Of a DNA stretch of 64,000 nt, positions 10,501-19,073 are shown piece after piece. The notes beneath the pieces are model-generated. The model was not told where the DNA came from and did not search any database. It was given only the letters and a program-made list of their open reading frames with translations. Origin of the DNA: a virus; IMG/VR virus record IMGVR_UViG_3300008107_007821, positions 1 through 64,000 of that record. One strand, 5' to 3'. The stretch's first letter is position 1; each line of letters starts with the position of its first letter. The position numbers were made by a program, and so were the translations under genes.

Positions 10501-11280
10501 TGTAATACCAGTAACTAAAAGATTTTCAATGGTAGAAATGCCAACATACTCATTAGTAATAGTGGCAAAACCTATAGTTGCAACACCAATATAAGCATTG
10601 GTAATAGTAGCAAAACCTATAGTGGAAATTCCTACTCTCTCATTAGTGATACTGGCAAAACCTATAGTTGCAACACCAATATAAGCATTGGTAATAGTTG
10701 CAAGTCCAGTAACTCTAAGATCACCATCAATATCTACATCATATAATGGAGTTAATTGATTAACACCAAGATAACCCTCATTGGTTAAAACTACACTTTG
10801 ACCAGTGGATTTGCCTTTAAATTCAAAATCTCTTGCTGGAAGTCTTGTTCCAATACCAACAGAACCTACTCCAGTGATAACTACATTATCAGTAGATCCT
10901 ACTCCAAGAAATTCAAACTTTTGAGTGGGATTTACAAGTCCAATACCAAATGAACCAAAACCAGTTACTGCAACTGTTTCGCTTGGGGTGTCATTAATTT
11001 GAAGAATTTGTGTTGGATCTGTTATTGCAAGACCAACACCTCCTGTAAATATACCAACTCCTCTTACATCAAGTCTTTGGTATGGATCTGTTGTTCCTAT
11101 ACCAATTCTATTATCAACTAAAACATTATTTTCTGAAAAAATATCACCAGCAACATCTAAAGTGTAATCTCCTTGAGATTTACCTATGGATACTTGCTGA
11201 TCTGCAACACTAGCATATAAAGTATCTGTCCCTACACCTAAACCAGTTTTAACCTTAAAAAAAGTATCTTGTGATGGCAT
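7597..11280 (-). CDS. Very large beta-helical virion structural protein (1227 aa)
   Basis: The N-terminal part (to about 330) contains repeats of the type VGIGTxDPxQRLDVRG and ITNAYIGVATIGFA, as in trimeric fibre shafts. Residues about 560-720 look like a right-handed beta-helix (LTIKKAASIAEPGDTIRVYA, GLYVEDGPISLNERVAVVG). Flanking it are two copies of a domain of about 140 residues, each starting NKEFIAxEVVGFITSTSGPFG and containing SYQSGI or SFQSGI. No enzyme motif is evident. The domain style is that of cyanophage tail appendages, and the neighbouring 1735-aa protein carries a related beta-helix segment. Structural role confident, exact position in the virion unknown. Confidence 0.8.
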   Translation of the reverse strand: MPSQDTFFKVKTGLGVGTDTLYASVADQQVSIGKSQGDYTLDVAGDIFSENNVLVDNRIGIGTTDPYQRLDVRGVGIFTGGVGLAITDPTQILQINDTPSETVAVTGFGSFGIGLVNPTQKFEFLGVGSTDNVVITGVGSVGIGTRLPARDFEFKGKSTGQSVVLTNEGYLGVNQLTPLYDVDIDGDLRVTGLATITNAYIGVATIGFASITNERVGISTIGFATITNAYIGVATIGFATITNEYVGISTIENLLVTGITTTAKLDIGIGGTLARASNFGITTVTSLDNTLLKTIQPIIGINTLTPTRTVDIAGDLRVRGEVIDSNNNVGYAYSVLGSQALGISGRFIDASNLLVRNKEFIANEVVGFITSTSGPFGSNGPLFDYGLAGLVNGPSKCKRDIGLIVDSIAFDISRGGNSQSVGAGLSYYDGPTLQHLDPNPATEAILGADYVKVATLAGIGRIANIAQYVVNNSPLPISFQSGISSITQLIDTEIIGDGDSNTNPNGCANVVSAVASCVGIITSIIGLGTASAPNINYPAGELTWQPPGPRIGNEWFVNKLGSDSNGGTGPGDAFLTIKKAASIAEPGDTIRVYAGLYVEDGPISLNERVAVVGEDLRRTLVTTRDLTDLFYVKRGCYVAQMSFVGPSNPGKAMVSFPTMGYGYADGTEQNWQSPYVQNCTNFVPDSIGMRIDGNRAGGFKSMVLDAYTQYNQGGIGVSITNFGYAQLVSLFTICCDTAVFCDTGGVCDLNNSNSSFGNFGLVSNGATPLQYVGTVAEEPVGENVDRLVINVGVGASQEFKDAVNILRQNKEFIASEVVGFITSTSGPFGAAGTAFDYGGSVKGREFCRRDSKIIVEAICSDILTLGNGNSINAGLGYRDSEDGSLTYLNETSPPPTGLSTGYVKQAEIASIQFISGISTYLIQNIPVNVSYQSGIGSYPQVIVSGMTTSPLTDDFIASRAGIITSIIGIGTGAAPALILPKGQRPYDGQIAVIGTQYYFVSGFEITNPGYGYDPASPVEVTIDLPENVDLFIPAEAAIFEDNIGAGGTITGIEILVSGTGYATTSPPTVTIAPPPAIGPGIGTTATATAILEPYFFNPVSATSVSAGGTTTVVFDEFITYSPLVSVGASVYFYQSSKIIASSITFEYIGTGTDIVNAIPSKGAVPIDENQVVATNGGKVPFTSTDQSGDFRISEGITINQNTGTISGQAFSKSLQAEVTPLIIALQQ
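10540..10700 (-). repeat. Short direct repeats in the 1227-aa gene
   Basis: Near-identical units of about 50 bp (caccaatataagcattggta followed by atagt-gcaa-acctatagt) encode the ITNAYIGVATIGFA-type repeats. Two copies of the first string are exact. Confidence 0.65.
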
Positions 11281-11299
11281 TGGGTTCCACTATCCCCCT
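11281..11299 (-). repeat. 19-nt leader repeat, copy 2
   Basis: Identical to 7173-7191 and immediately upstream of the 1227-aa gene's ATG. An AATAAATA box lies at 11311-11318, so the order late box, 19-mer, start codon is the same in both places. Confidence 0.8.
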
Positions 11300-11310
11300 G
11301 TCTATAAAGT

Positions 11311-11318
11311 TATTTATT
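11311..11318 (-). promoter_or_regulatory. Late-type promoter box AATAAATA
   Basis: AATAAATA on the minus strand about 31 nt upstream of the 1227-aa gene, in the gap after the 1735-aa gene. Confidence 0.5.
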
Positions 11319-11329
11319 AAATGTTTTAA

Positions 11330-14300
11330 TTAACCATATACAACAAAGTAAATAACTTGAGTATCAGTTTCATCATTATTCTCTTTAGGATCAAATGTTC
11401 TAATAGCAAATTGTCCATTTCCTGGTGAAGCATCTGCATCTATGGAACAAATGTGATCACTGTCCTCTACTCCAGCATTGGCAATTACGATAAATTGCTC
11501 ATTTGCCCAAGTTGATTCTCCAGCACCAGGAGTATTTGTATTTGAATTATTTTGAAGTTTATTTACCATAGTGAATAAGTATCTTCCTTTGGCAGTTCTT
11601 TGTACAGAAACTTCTACATTACCTCCATATTCTACTTCAGGAGGATCATTGGGAGTCACGTCTGGATCACCATTTATCATTTTACCCCAAGCTCTTGCAC
11701 CAAAAACTGGTGCAGTATCTTGTTGCCCACCATTCAATTTTGCCGCGCTCACTGCACCATTTCTAATTTTTGAAGTAGTTACTGCTTCTGATCCATTAGT
11801 ACCATCCAATTTATCAGTTGTTACTGCTCCATTTGCTAAAGCATGAGTATGACTATTAGATGTGGTAGAGTTAGTTGAAGAGTTAGTAATGCTACTTGGT
11901 GTTCCTAAATCTACAACAACACTAGTACTATTATCAAATGCAGCTCCAGTTAGTCCTTCTCCAAATGAAAGATTATTTTCAAGAGGACCACTGAAAGTTG
12001 TAGAGGTTACAGTTCCTTCTGTGGTTATATCACCTTCTACTGTCAATTCTCCTTTGACTGTTAAATCATTGGTAGTTACATCTGCAGTTGAAGCATCTAA
12101 TGTCTTATTAACTGTCAAATAGTTAACTGTTAACTCATCAATAAAGTTGTCTTCTTCTCCTGGACCACTAACTGTAATTTCTTCGCCAGTAGTAGCATCA
12201 AATTTCTTTCTGCCAATGAAGAATTCACCATTGCTGTTCATTCCAGTGTAAACAACTAAACCACCATGAGATGGAAGTGCCTGAGAAATAAGAACTTCAT
12301 CATTAGATAACACTCTATCTTGGTTTGTTGGCATACCAGTTGAATAGTTGCCAGGACCAAATCCAGTGTATTCAAAAGTATGACCAGATGCTCTCAAGAT
12401 AGAATTTCTTCTAAGTTCAACTGGGAATACTTTAATTTTTCTAATTAGAGAGTTGATTAAGTGCTCAGTTGCTACTGTTCCTAAGACACCTCTAATGACA
12501 GTAATTGCTGATCCACTAACTCTGGTGATAAGAAGAATTTCATCATCAATTTGAATAAAATCACCTTTATTAAATCCTGATGTAGAAATTATAGATATCT
12601 GTGTTTCTGTAGTGTTTACATTTTCATCACAATATGCTATCAATCCATCAGTTACTACAAATTGTCTGGTAGAAATATTTTCTAATGCTGCATTGGTATC
12701 TCTAACTTGGGATGTTAATCCTGATGGATATACACTTAATGCTCCTGATGCATCTCCTTCAACTGTGAAGGTAGTAACTGAGGAAACACTTTGGACAACA
12801 AATGTTCCGATAACACCTTCAAATATTACACCATTTCCAGGTAAGTATGGGTGATATGCATTTAATGTGCTGTTTGTTGTTATTGTTGTGATATTTGTTC
12901 CTGCATTATAAGATGCACTTATAATGGATTGTTTTGGAATTGAGAATACTGCAACCACAGATGACACTGCAGATAATGAGGTCTCTGCATTTCCTGATGA
13001 ATTAGTATATGTAATAGTATCATAAGTTACTGAAGTAATGGGGAATACTCCATTATTTCCTTCATATCTTGATCCAAGAATTTGTATGCATCCTAAATCC
13101 CCAGGGGTTAGTACTGAAACTGTGCATGTAGTAGCATTGACTGATCCAGGTATTCCTCTAAGGGTAAGAGAATCTGATAATGCATATCCACTACCAGGGT
13201 TCATAACAGTAACTGATGTCACTGTTCCACCAGAAACAACTACCTTTGCAGTAGCATTTCTTCCAGTTCCACCACAAAGAGGAATGTCGTAGTAGGTTCC
13301 ATTATCATATCCAGATCCAGCAGAAGCAATGCTTAAGGTTCTTACCCCATTGAGTCCATGATTGACTTTTGTGTAAACAGTGCAGTTGGTTCCGGATTTA
13401 GTGATTGATGTGATACCAACACCACCATTAAAATCTTTCAAATACTGAATTGCAGTCTCTTTGGTTGAACTATTATAAGAGCTGTTAATGTCAACTTTAC
13501 CAATTAAAGATCTAGATGCTGCTGTAATTGTTGCTTCTGGATCTGAAGTAATGTTATCATAATCAATCTTAGGATAGATATTATCTAAACTTTGAGATAA
13601 CTTATAAGAAGTACTATCAAATGGAGAAGCTGCTGGAACATTCTTAAACACATTGGGAATAATGTGATAAACACCATCAGAGGTTCCTTCTTTGTACCTC
13701 TGAATTACCTTTATCTTATAGATCTGATGATCATTTGATGTTTCTTCACAAGTAAAGAAGGGAAGTTCACTTCTATTTGAAGAAAGAATTGTATAAGGTG
13801 CAACTCTATATGTTGAAGATGAGCAGTTTCTTACATCTAACCAAGATGCTGTAGATGTAGTTACTGTAGATATTCCACCAGGGTTTCTATCTATTGTATA
13901 TGTGAATTGAATATCACTTACAACTGAAGCAACTTCAAATTCTCCATTAAATCCAGTTCCAGTTCCTAATCCAATTGGAGAAGGTTCTGCATTACTACTT
14001 AAGTTATTAATCTTAATTTTATTTCCTTGTTCAAGACCATGGGGTTTGGATGTAACTACAGTTGCAGTTCCTCCATTGTACCAAGCATCTACTATAATTC
14101 CAGAATTTCTGACAAGACCAATTCTATTATCATCTAATGGATTTAATTCTGAATTGTTATCTGTGCCAAAAGTTGAATCTAATTCTGTTGAAGACTTTTG
14201 GATGATGAATCCTGAGGTTGGTTCAGATGCATTTGGTGATTCCTTAGGAATCACATATCTGTATCTGTATACCTTATCATCCAGACTTCTAGCATCAATT

Positions 14301-16537
14301 TTTCTCTTAATATAAGTGATTGGATCATCACCATCTTCTAAGTTATCAATAAAGGGTTCATCTTCTTCTATTTGTATGTACCATCTACCAGCAGTAGAAT
14401 CCCATTGGATGGGATTTCCTGGATTTCCTGGAGTGGAGTCTATAACTGAACTGACTAATTGAAGATTTCCTGAAGGAGTGATTCCTACTGTGGTTGTGAT
14501 TGCTATTGCATTACCAGTTCCAACATCCTTTAAACTTCCACAAAGTTTAACTGAGTTAGCAGATGGAATGGACTCCACATAGTAAACTTTATCATGCTCC
14601 AATCCATCAGGAAGAATTGCATTTCTTGCTGTTACTTTTACTGCTTGTCCAACAGACAGTGCACTAACATTTGCAGTTGCAGTTATGGTGTTAGATGCAA
14701 TGCTAGAAATGGTGTACTTAGTTTCGTAGTTTGGACTTATGGTAGCCTGTCTTTCTGTATTGGCATCAAGATAATATAACTTATCTGCATCCTTTGCACC
14801 TATGAAATAGGTTTTAACCTTAGGATTTGGTGGGGTGAACTGATCATCATAGTTCTTCAGATAAACTCTAGTATTTCCATTACTAGTTGCTTCATCTTTT
14901 GTTAATTCAGCATCTATTACAAATGTATTGATATTAAAGTCATTCTCTACTATCTCTTTTGGAGGAATAATATGAGTTATGAAACCATGATTATCCTTGG
15001 AGAGATTAAAGTCTTTAAATCCTTTGGAGTAAAGTGAAATAGATCCAAAGTTTGAGTTGGAGTTGGTGATGGATTGATCTCCACCAGAATCTGCTACAAA
15101 TTGCTTTGCATATCCAATGGCAAAGATTGAAACACACTGAACAAATGCATTATTAGATGCTTTTATGTGGAAACTTTCCCACTCAGGTCTATAAATTGAC
15201 TTTGAATCTTGGTGGAGTGAATAAAGGTTGCCCCACTGATCTTGATTTTTATATGTTCCTGTTGTCTCATCATACCTTACAAATGCTCTATCATCTTTCT
15301 GAAGTGAAATACCAGTGAACTGCGCAGTTACCATGCTTCTGAATCCAGTAGCTTTGGATCCATCAGCGTGCATACCATTCATCCCAAAAACTGATTTCAA
15401 ACTACAGTTAAAGATGTATGGTGAACTTGAATTAACTGTATCAGAAAGAACTCTTACTGTGGAATCAGTAACATCTGGTGCTGCAGTAGAAGTTGGAATT
15501 GAAGGAAGTAAATAAGTGAATGATGTTGTGCTTATAACTTGGAACACAACAAAGGATCCATTATATTCTGCTTCTGCTATCAGAGAATCAGTTCCAACAC
15601 CAGATACTTGTATCGGAGCAAAAGGTGTTAATCCATGCTCATCTTCTGTAGTTACTGTAATTGTTCTATTTGCAGTAACTCCATCCCCAGAAATAACACT
15701 CTGGATATTAATGACACCTTGACCAAGTTCTCCAACAATCTGATTCTCTTCTGGAGATGGTTGAAGGTTTGTTGTAGTATCAGGTATTTCTCTTCCCGAA
15801 AGTGGTCCAAATGCAAGAACTAATTTATAGTAATATGTTTCTAAATCTGTAAATGGACACTGTACGCCATCTTTTGTATAAAGATTTGTATCATCTGCAT
15901 ATTCAAATGCAGTCAATTTGTGGTGAGAATATGATGGAGATACTCTATTTGTAGAATAAGTGTTAAAAACTGTTCCTAATGGATCTCCATCAAAAATTGT
16001 AAATCCATAGATGTATGAACTTCCAGTTACCTTAAAGATAGCAGTTGATGGGAAATTATCATTTGCAGGATCAGGAACATATCTTGGTCTGATCTTAGTT
16101 TTTCTTAAATCAGTTGCAACTAAGGAAACACCTCTAGGGACTATAACGCCACCATCAACGCTATTATACAGATACAAAACATTATCTGTATTATCAATGT
16201 TAAAATCAGTATTAACAGAAAACTGAACTATAGACTTTGTTACATTATTGGCATCTTTCAGCACAGAACCATTGTAATATAATCCAGGTCTATTATCAAT
16301 ATAGTGAGTACCTGGAGAAATTAAAATAGTGGTCTGGTCAAATGTGTCGTTGTTTGATCCAGGAATATATGAAAATCTAGCTGCCTCAATTAAAGCTCTT
16401 TGGATGGTCTTAAATGGTCTAGTTCTAGAATTACCTCTATTCTCAATAGAATCTGTAGAGTCTAATTCATTAGGATCAACATAAATTGTATTACCACTGA
16501 GATTTTTTAAGAAATTCTCTAATCTAGCTAAAGGCAT
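11330..16537 (-). CDS. Giant virion structural protein with beta-helix N-terminal domain (1735 aa)
   Basis: The N-terminus (MPLARLENFLKNLSGNTIYV, then RTRPFKTIQRALIEAARFSY and ILISPGTHYIDNRPG) is typical of pectate-lyase-like right-handed beta-helix proteins, in which a width-and-depth phrase introduces the helix. Long stretches of beta-structured, Thr/Ser/Asn-rich sequence follow. Residues about 1500-1600 carry short repeats (LTVKGELTVEGDITTEGTV) typical of fibre shafts, then a globular end. No catalytic motif was identified. The first gene of the appendage block, it has divergent late-type boxes upstream. It is probably a baseplate or tail-fibre component; a gp10-like role is possible but not demonstrated. 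Confidence 0.8.
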   Translation of the reverse strand: MPLARLENFLKNLSGNTIYVDPNELDSTDSIENRGNSRTRPFKTIQRALIEAARFSYIPGSNNDTFDQTTILISPGTHYIDNRPGLYYNGSVLKDANNVTKSIVQFSVNTDFNIDNTDNVLYLYNSVDGGVIVPRGVSLVATDLRKTKIRPRYVPDPANDNFPSTAIFKVTGSSYIYGFTIFDGDPLGTVFNTYSTNRVSPSYSHHKLTAFEYADDTNLYTKDGVQCPFTDLETYYYKLVLAFGPLSGREIPDTTTNLQPSPEENQIVGELGQGVINIQSVISGDGVTANRTITVTTEDEHGLTPFAPIQVSGVGTDSLIAEAEYNGSFVVFQVISTTSFTYLLPSIPTSTAAPDVTDSTVRVLSDTVNSSSPYIFNCSLKSVFGMNGMHADGSKATGFRSMVTAQFTGISLQKDDRAFVRYDETTGTYKNQDQWGNLYSLHQDSKSIYRPEWESFHIKASNNAFVQCVSIFAIGYAKQFVADSGGDQSITNSNSNFGSISLYSKGFKDFNLSKDNHGFITHIIPPKEIVENDFNINTFVIDAELTKDEATSNGNTRVYLKNYDDQFTPPNPKVKTYFIGAKDADKLYYLDANTERQATISPNYETKYTISSIASNTITATANVSALSVGQAVKVTARNAILPDGLEHDKVYYVESIPSANSVKLCGSLKDVGTGNAIAITTTVGITPSGNLQLVSSVIDSTPGNPGNPIQWDSTAGRWYIQIEEDEPFIDNLEDGDDPITYIKRKIDARSLDDKVYRYRYVIPKESPNASEPTSGFIIQKSSTELDSTFGTDNNSELNPLDDNRIGLVRNSGIIVDAWYNGGTATVVTSKPHGLEQGNKIKINNLSSNAEPSPIGLGTGTGFNGEFEVASVVSDIQFTYTIDRNPGGISTVTTSTASWLDVRNCSSSTYRVAPYTILSSNRSELPFFTCEETSNDHQIYKIKVIQRYKEGTSDGVYHIIPNVFKNVPAASPFDSTSYKLSQSLDNIYPKIDYDNITSDPEATITAASRSLIGKVDINSSYNSSTKETAIQYLKDFNGGVGITSITKSGTNCTVYTKVNHGLNGVRTLSIASAGSGYDNGTYYDIPLCGGTGRNATAKVVVSGGTVTSVTVMNPGSGYALSDSLTLRGIPGSVNATTCTVSVLTPGDLGCIQILGSRYEGNNGVFPITSVTYDTITYTNSSGNAETSLSAVSSVVAVFSIPKQSIISASYNAGTNITTITTNSTLNAYHPYLPGNGVIFEGVIGTFVVQSVSSVTTFTVEGDASGALSVYPSGLTSQVRDTNAALENISTRQFVVTDGLIAYCDENVNTTETQISIISTSGFNKGDFIQIDDEILLITRVSGSAITVIRGVLGTVATEHLINSLIRKIKVFPVELRRNSILRASGHTFEYTGFGPGNYSTGMPTNQDRVLSNDEVLISQALPSHGGLVVYTGMNSNGEFFIGRKKFDATTGEEITVSGPGEEDNFIDELTVNYLTVNKTLDASTADVTTNDLTVKGELTVEGDITTEGTVTSTTFSGPLENNLSFGEGLTGAAFDNSTSVVVDLGTPSSITNSSTNSTTSNSHTHALANGAVTTDKLDGTNGSEAVTTSKIRNGAVSAAKLNGGQQDTAPVFGARAWGKMINGDPDVTPNDPPEVEYGGNVEVSVQRTAKGRYLFTMVNKLQNNSNTNTPGAGESTWANEQFIVIANAGVEDSDHICSIDADASPGNGQFAIRTFDPKENNDETDTQVIYFVVYG

Positions 16538-16568
16538 TTCAGATTATCCTTCGTTTATTTTCTTCTGT

Positions 16569-16588
16569 CTTATTTATCAATAAATAAG
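16569..16588. promoter_or_regulatory. Palindromic divergent late promoters
   Basis: CTTATTTAT-CA-ATAAATAAG is a perfect inverted repeat with 9-bp arms. Each arm supplies an ATAAATA box, one facing the 1735-aa gene (minus) and the other the 248-aa gene (plus, 21 nt downstream). This suggests a shared bidirectional late promoter. Confidence 0.55.
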
Positions 16589-16609
16589 ATTATTAGGATT
16601 TTTTGACTG

Positions 16610-17356
16610 ATGGCAATAAGCACAGAAAGAGAAGAATTGCTTAAATTTTATGAGCAGAAGATTAAATTAGATAAACAGCAGTTAACTCAGATAGAAGTTA
16701 TAGAGGCAGGATATATCATTGATGCAAAAAATGGCGATACTCCCATCAAAATGTGGGGTCCAAATGAGTTAATTTCATACTTTGATGTGCCTATTGAAAG
16801 TTTAGATACAGAAATTGTATCCATCAATGATGAAATTAGAGACTTGCAAGATTTGGTGCTCCAAATAGGTCAAGAAGCAAATTCAGTTGGATGTGGAACT
16901 ACTGCTTGGTCTGTTGGTTTCACTTCAATCACTGTAACTAGAGATCAATCAAGATATAGAGGTTATTCATATACTTCCCCTAACCCATTTTCTGGAATTG
17001 ATGGTGTTTTAAATTCTGGAAATGCTGGAATAGGAACCCAGGATTACATTAACCCTGTGTCTATTGGAACATACTTTGGTCCAATTAATACTTGCAATAA
17101 TCTATTCCTATGTACCAGTGAATTATGTACTGGATATGCAACTTCTATTACAAATATAAATTCTCAAATTTCTGATTTGCAAGATGAAAGGGATGATTTA
17201 ATTGTTAAAGTTAATGATTTTAAAATAAAAAGAATAGACTTTGAATTGCAGAATTATGCTTACACTGCATCTAAACAAAAACTCAACACTCAGATAGGAA
17301 TTGCAAGTGCTGCTATAGAATTCCTAAATGATCCAGCAAATGAACAGTGGTTCTAA
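16610..17356 (+). CDS. Coiled-coil protein of the structural region (248 aa)
   Basis: Residues about 1-35 and 65-100 are helical with heptads (EELLKFYEQKIKLDKQQLTQ; SLDTEIVSINDEIRDLQDLV). A Gly/Cys-containing middle (CGTTAWSVGFTSI; NTCNNLFLCTSELC) follows, and a second coiled coil spans about 180-225 (INSQISDLQDERDDLIVKV). No catalytic motif is visible. It is transcribed away from the fibre operon from a shared late-type palindrome and ends at a strong terminator. Probably a virion or assembly protein; unknown family. Confidence 0.75.
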   Translation: MAISTEREELLKFYEQKIKLDKQQLTQIEVIEAGYIIDAKNGDTPIKMWGPNELISYFDVPIESLDTEIVSINDEIRDLQDLVLQIGQEANSVGCGTTAWSVGFTSITVTRDQSRYRGYSYTSPNPFSGIDGVLNSGNAGIGTQDYINPVSIGTYFGPINTCNNLFLCTSELCTGYATSITNINSQISDLQDERDDLIVKVNDFKIKRIDFELQNYAYTASKQKLNTQIGIASAAIEFLNDPANEQWF

Positions 17357-17364
17357 AAAACTAT

Positions 17365-17404
17365 AGGGGCATTTTTTACCTAGAAATTTTTTTGCCCCTT
17401 TTTT
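17365..17404. terminator. Bidirectional rho-independent terminator
   Basis: AGGGGCA at 17365-17371 pairs with TGCCCCT at 17393-17399. On the plus strand the stem runs into TTTTTT, ending the 248-aa gene. On the minus strand the A-run at 17355-17360 provides a T-run, so it can also end the tRNA-Leu transcript. Confidence 0.7.
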
Positions 17405-17427
17405 GGAATAAAAAGTCAATTTTGAAA

Positions 17428-17511
17428 TAGGAGAGGGGGGACTTGAACCCCCACGGGATTGCTCCCAACAGATTTTAAGTCTGGTGTGTCTACCAATTCC
17501 ACCACACTCCC
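17428..17511 (-). tRNA. tRNA-Leu(UAA)
   Basis: The minus strand folds as a type II tRNA of 84 nt: acceptor GGGAGTG with CTCTCCT (one mismatch, one G-U), TGGTGG in the D region, anticodon loop CTTAAAA giving UAA, a long variable arm typical of Leu, and T-arm GGGGG-TTCAAGT-CCCCC. CCA is not encoded. It has its own sigma70-like promoter upstream. Confidence 0.9.
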
Positions 17512-17569
17512 AAATAAGGACTTACATAACTTAAAAGTTAATGCCTTTGCACTTCCTTCACACCTTATT

Positions 17570-17598
17570 ATCTTACTATAAACTCAACCTCTTGTCAA
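17570..17598 (-). promoter_or_regulatory. Sigma70-type promoter for tRNA-Leu
   Basis: Minus strand TTGACA, 17-bp spacer, TAAGAT. The -35 hexamer overlaps the stop codon of the 57-aa gene, and the tRNA 5' end lies about 59 nt downstream. Confidence 0.7.
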
Positions 17599-17768
17599 GC
17601 ATCAGGAGCAAGTTCACCCCTGAGTTCTGCCAGTTTAGCAGTAGCAAGGCACTCTACGCAAGTCCAATACAATTCACCACTGATAGGGAAATTTTCATCA
17701 GTAAAATGTGCTGCCATATCTTCCTGAATCCCTTGAAGTTCCTTCAGTTGCTCTCTGGTGATCTGCAT
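17595..17768 (-). CDS. Small conserved-type protein (57 aa)
   Basis: Frame from ATG 17766-17768 to TGA 17595-17597, 57 residues: MQITREQLKELQGIQEDMAA then HFTDENFPISGELYWTCVEC. The N-terminal half is an amphipathic helix; the C-terminal half has a CVEC pair that could bind a metal. Codon usage is like that of its neighbours. It lies 21 nt after the stop of the S74-domain gene. Function unknown. Confidence 0.7.
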   Translation of the reverse strand: MQITREQLKELQGIQEDMAAHFTDENFPISGELYWTCVECLATAKLAELRGELAPDA

Positions 17769-17789
17769 GGTGTTAGATGTCTTGCTTAC

Positions 17790-18527
17790 CTATCCAGTAT
17801 AGCAGGATCCTGAGCACTTTTGGCAACCAGTGGACAGTTTGCTGACTGTCTGCTTCAGATCTTCAATCTGCTTTTGCTGTTCTTGGATTGCACCTATCAA
17901 AACTGAAGTTAACTTACCATAATTAATTGACTTGTACTCACTATCAACAACAAATTTTTGTCCTACTACTTCAGGTACAACTTTTTCAACTTCTTGTGCA
18001 ATAAGACCTATTTCTGGTCTGCCCTTCACATACCTGGAAGGAACTAATTCTTCTATCCAGTTAAATGATACTGATTGAAGTTGGAGAACCTTGTCTAAAC
18101 AATTTTCTAAAGGTTGAATATCTTTCTTGAGTGAAATATCAGATGTCTCATCTGGTTCTCTGGAAATTTCTTCTCCTCTATATTTCCAAAAACCATTGAG
18201 ATTACCATCCCCAGAGTTAAAATCTATTCTTGAAGCACTAGATTCTAAATTAGGTTGAGCATCACAATGCCCTCCTACATCAACTCCAAACCCAAAAAGA
18301 TTTGCTAGTCCAATCTGTTCCCATAATCCAACACCATTATATAATCCAATTTCATTATGAACTCCAAGTTGATTTGTTATTGCTTCAATTTGATTAATGC
18401 CAAATATATGAGTACTAAATGGTCTATTAGGATCTAATGCTGGTTCAAATGTAGCAGCTGCTAATGGTGGGAGAACACCTTCTCCTACTTGAATATTAGT
18501 TGAATATATATCAGTAAAATTTGCCAT
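17790..18527 (-). CDS. S74 chaperone-domain tail protein (245 aa)
   Basis: The first 130 residues are a short beta-rich part that includes VGGHCDAQPNLESSA. From about residue 131 to the end there is an S74-type intramolecular chaperone: SDISLKKDIQPLENCL, SFNWIEELVP, EIGLIAQEVEKVVPEVV, YGKLTSVLIGAIQEQQKQI, then a coiled coil. The Ser-Leu-Lys-Lys start matches the self-cleavage site pattern. The very C-terminus (CQKCSGSC) is Cys-rich. It is the distal gene of the tail-hub operon, 3 nt from the spike gene, so it may trimerise a hub or short fibre component. Confidence 0.8.
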   Translation of the reverse strand: MANFTDIYSTNIQVGEGVLPPLAAATFEPALDPNRPFSTHIFGINQIEAITNQLGVHNEIGLYNGVGLWEQIGLANLFGFGVDVGGHCDAQPNLESSASRIDFNSGDGNLNGFWKYRGEEISREPDETSDISLKKDIQPLENCLDKVLQLQSVSFNWIEELVPSRYVKGRPEIGLIAQEVEKVVPEVVGQKFVVDSEYKSINYGKLTSVLIGAIQEQQKQIEDLKQTVSKLSTGCQKCSGSCYTG

Positions 18528-18530
18528 TAC

Positions 18531-19073
18531 TTACCATCCATTAAGAAACTGAGTTACTTTATTTACCACTCCCAATATTCCTGTAGGAATTAAACTTGTT
18601 AGTGGTTCTACATTAAAGATTTGACCCCCACTAGCAACCAAATAAACATTACCCTCAGATTTTACCACAGCATTTCTTGTTGCTGCTACAACAACATTAT
18701 TGCCCTTGATGCCAACATTTCCACTTGATTCTATTCTTATATTGCCATTATCATTTCTTAGAACAAAATCTCTTTCTGAACTTGTAGATTCAAACTTAAT
18801 TTGACTTGCTTTAATAGTAAGAGTTCCCTCACTTTGAATATTCAAGTCACCTTTAGAATAAATTTTTAATCCATCTGCAGACTTGCTAACTATAGCATCC
18901 CCAATAGTGGATGAGTCTACACTGGCAATTTGAAATCCACCATCCTTAAACAGTTTTACATTTGCTCCAGAACCAGATCCCATTTGGATCTGTCTAATTC
19001 TATTGGCATCAACATCCTCTCCAATGTATAAAACACCAGAGTCCTTATCTACAAAAGCAAATCCTTCACTCAT
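18531..19073 (-). CDS. Separate beta-helix spike (gp5 C-terminal-domain-like, 180 aa)
   Basis: Residues about 60-160 are short periodic repeats (KIYSKGDLNIQSEGTLTIKA, GNIRIESSGNVGIKGNNVVV) with the rhythm of the triple-stranded beta-helix of T4 gp5 and VgrG spikes. The gene overlaps the 3' end of gp5 by 8 nt, so the two are translated together. In T4 this needle is the C-terminal part of gp5; here it appears to be its own protein. A hydrophobic C-terminal stretch (TSLIPTGILGVV) could form the tip or bind a tip protein. Assignment is from repeat pattern and context. Confidence 0.7.
   Translation of the reverse strand: MSEGFAFVDKDSGVLYIGEDVDANRIRQIQMGSGSGANVKLFKDGGFQIASVDSSTIGDAIVSKSADGLKIYSKGDLNIQSEGTLTIKASQIKFESTSSERDFVLRNDNGNIRIESSGNVGIKGNNVVVAATRNAVVKSEGNVYLVASGGQIFNVEPLTSLIPTGILGVVNKVTQFLNGW

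Noticed and set aside
17541-17813. 90-aa plus-strand frame
   Set aside because: It is antisense to the 57-aa gene and the tRNA-Leu promoter, with no RBS or recognisable content.
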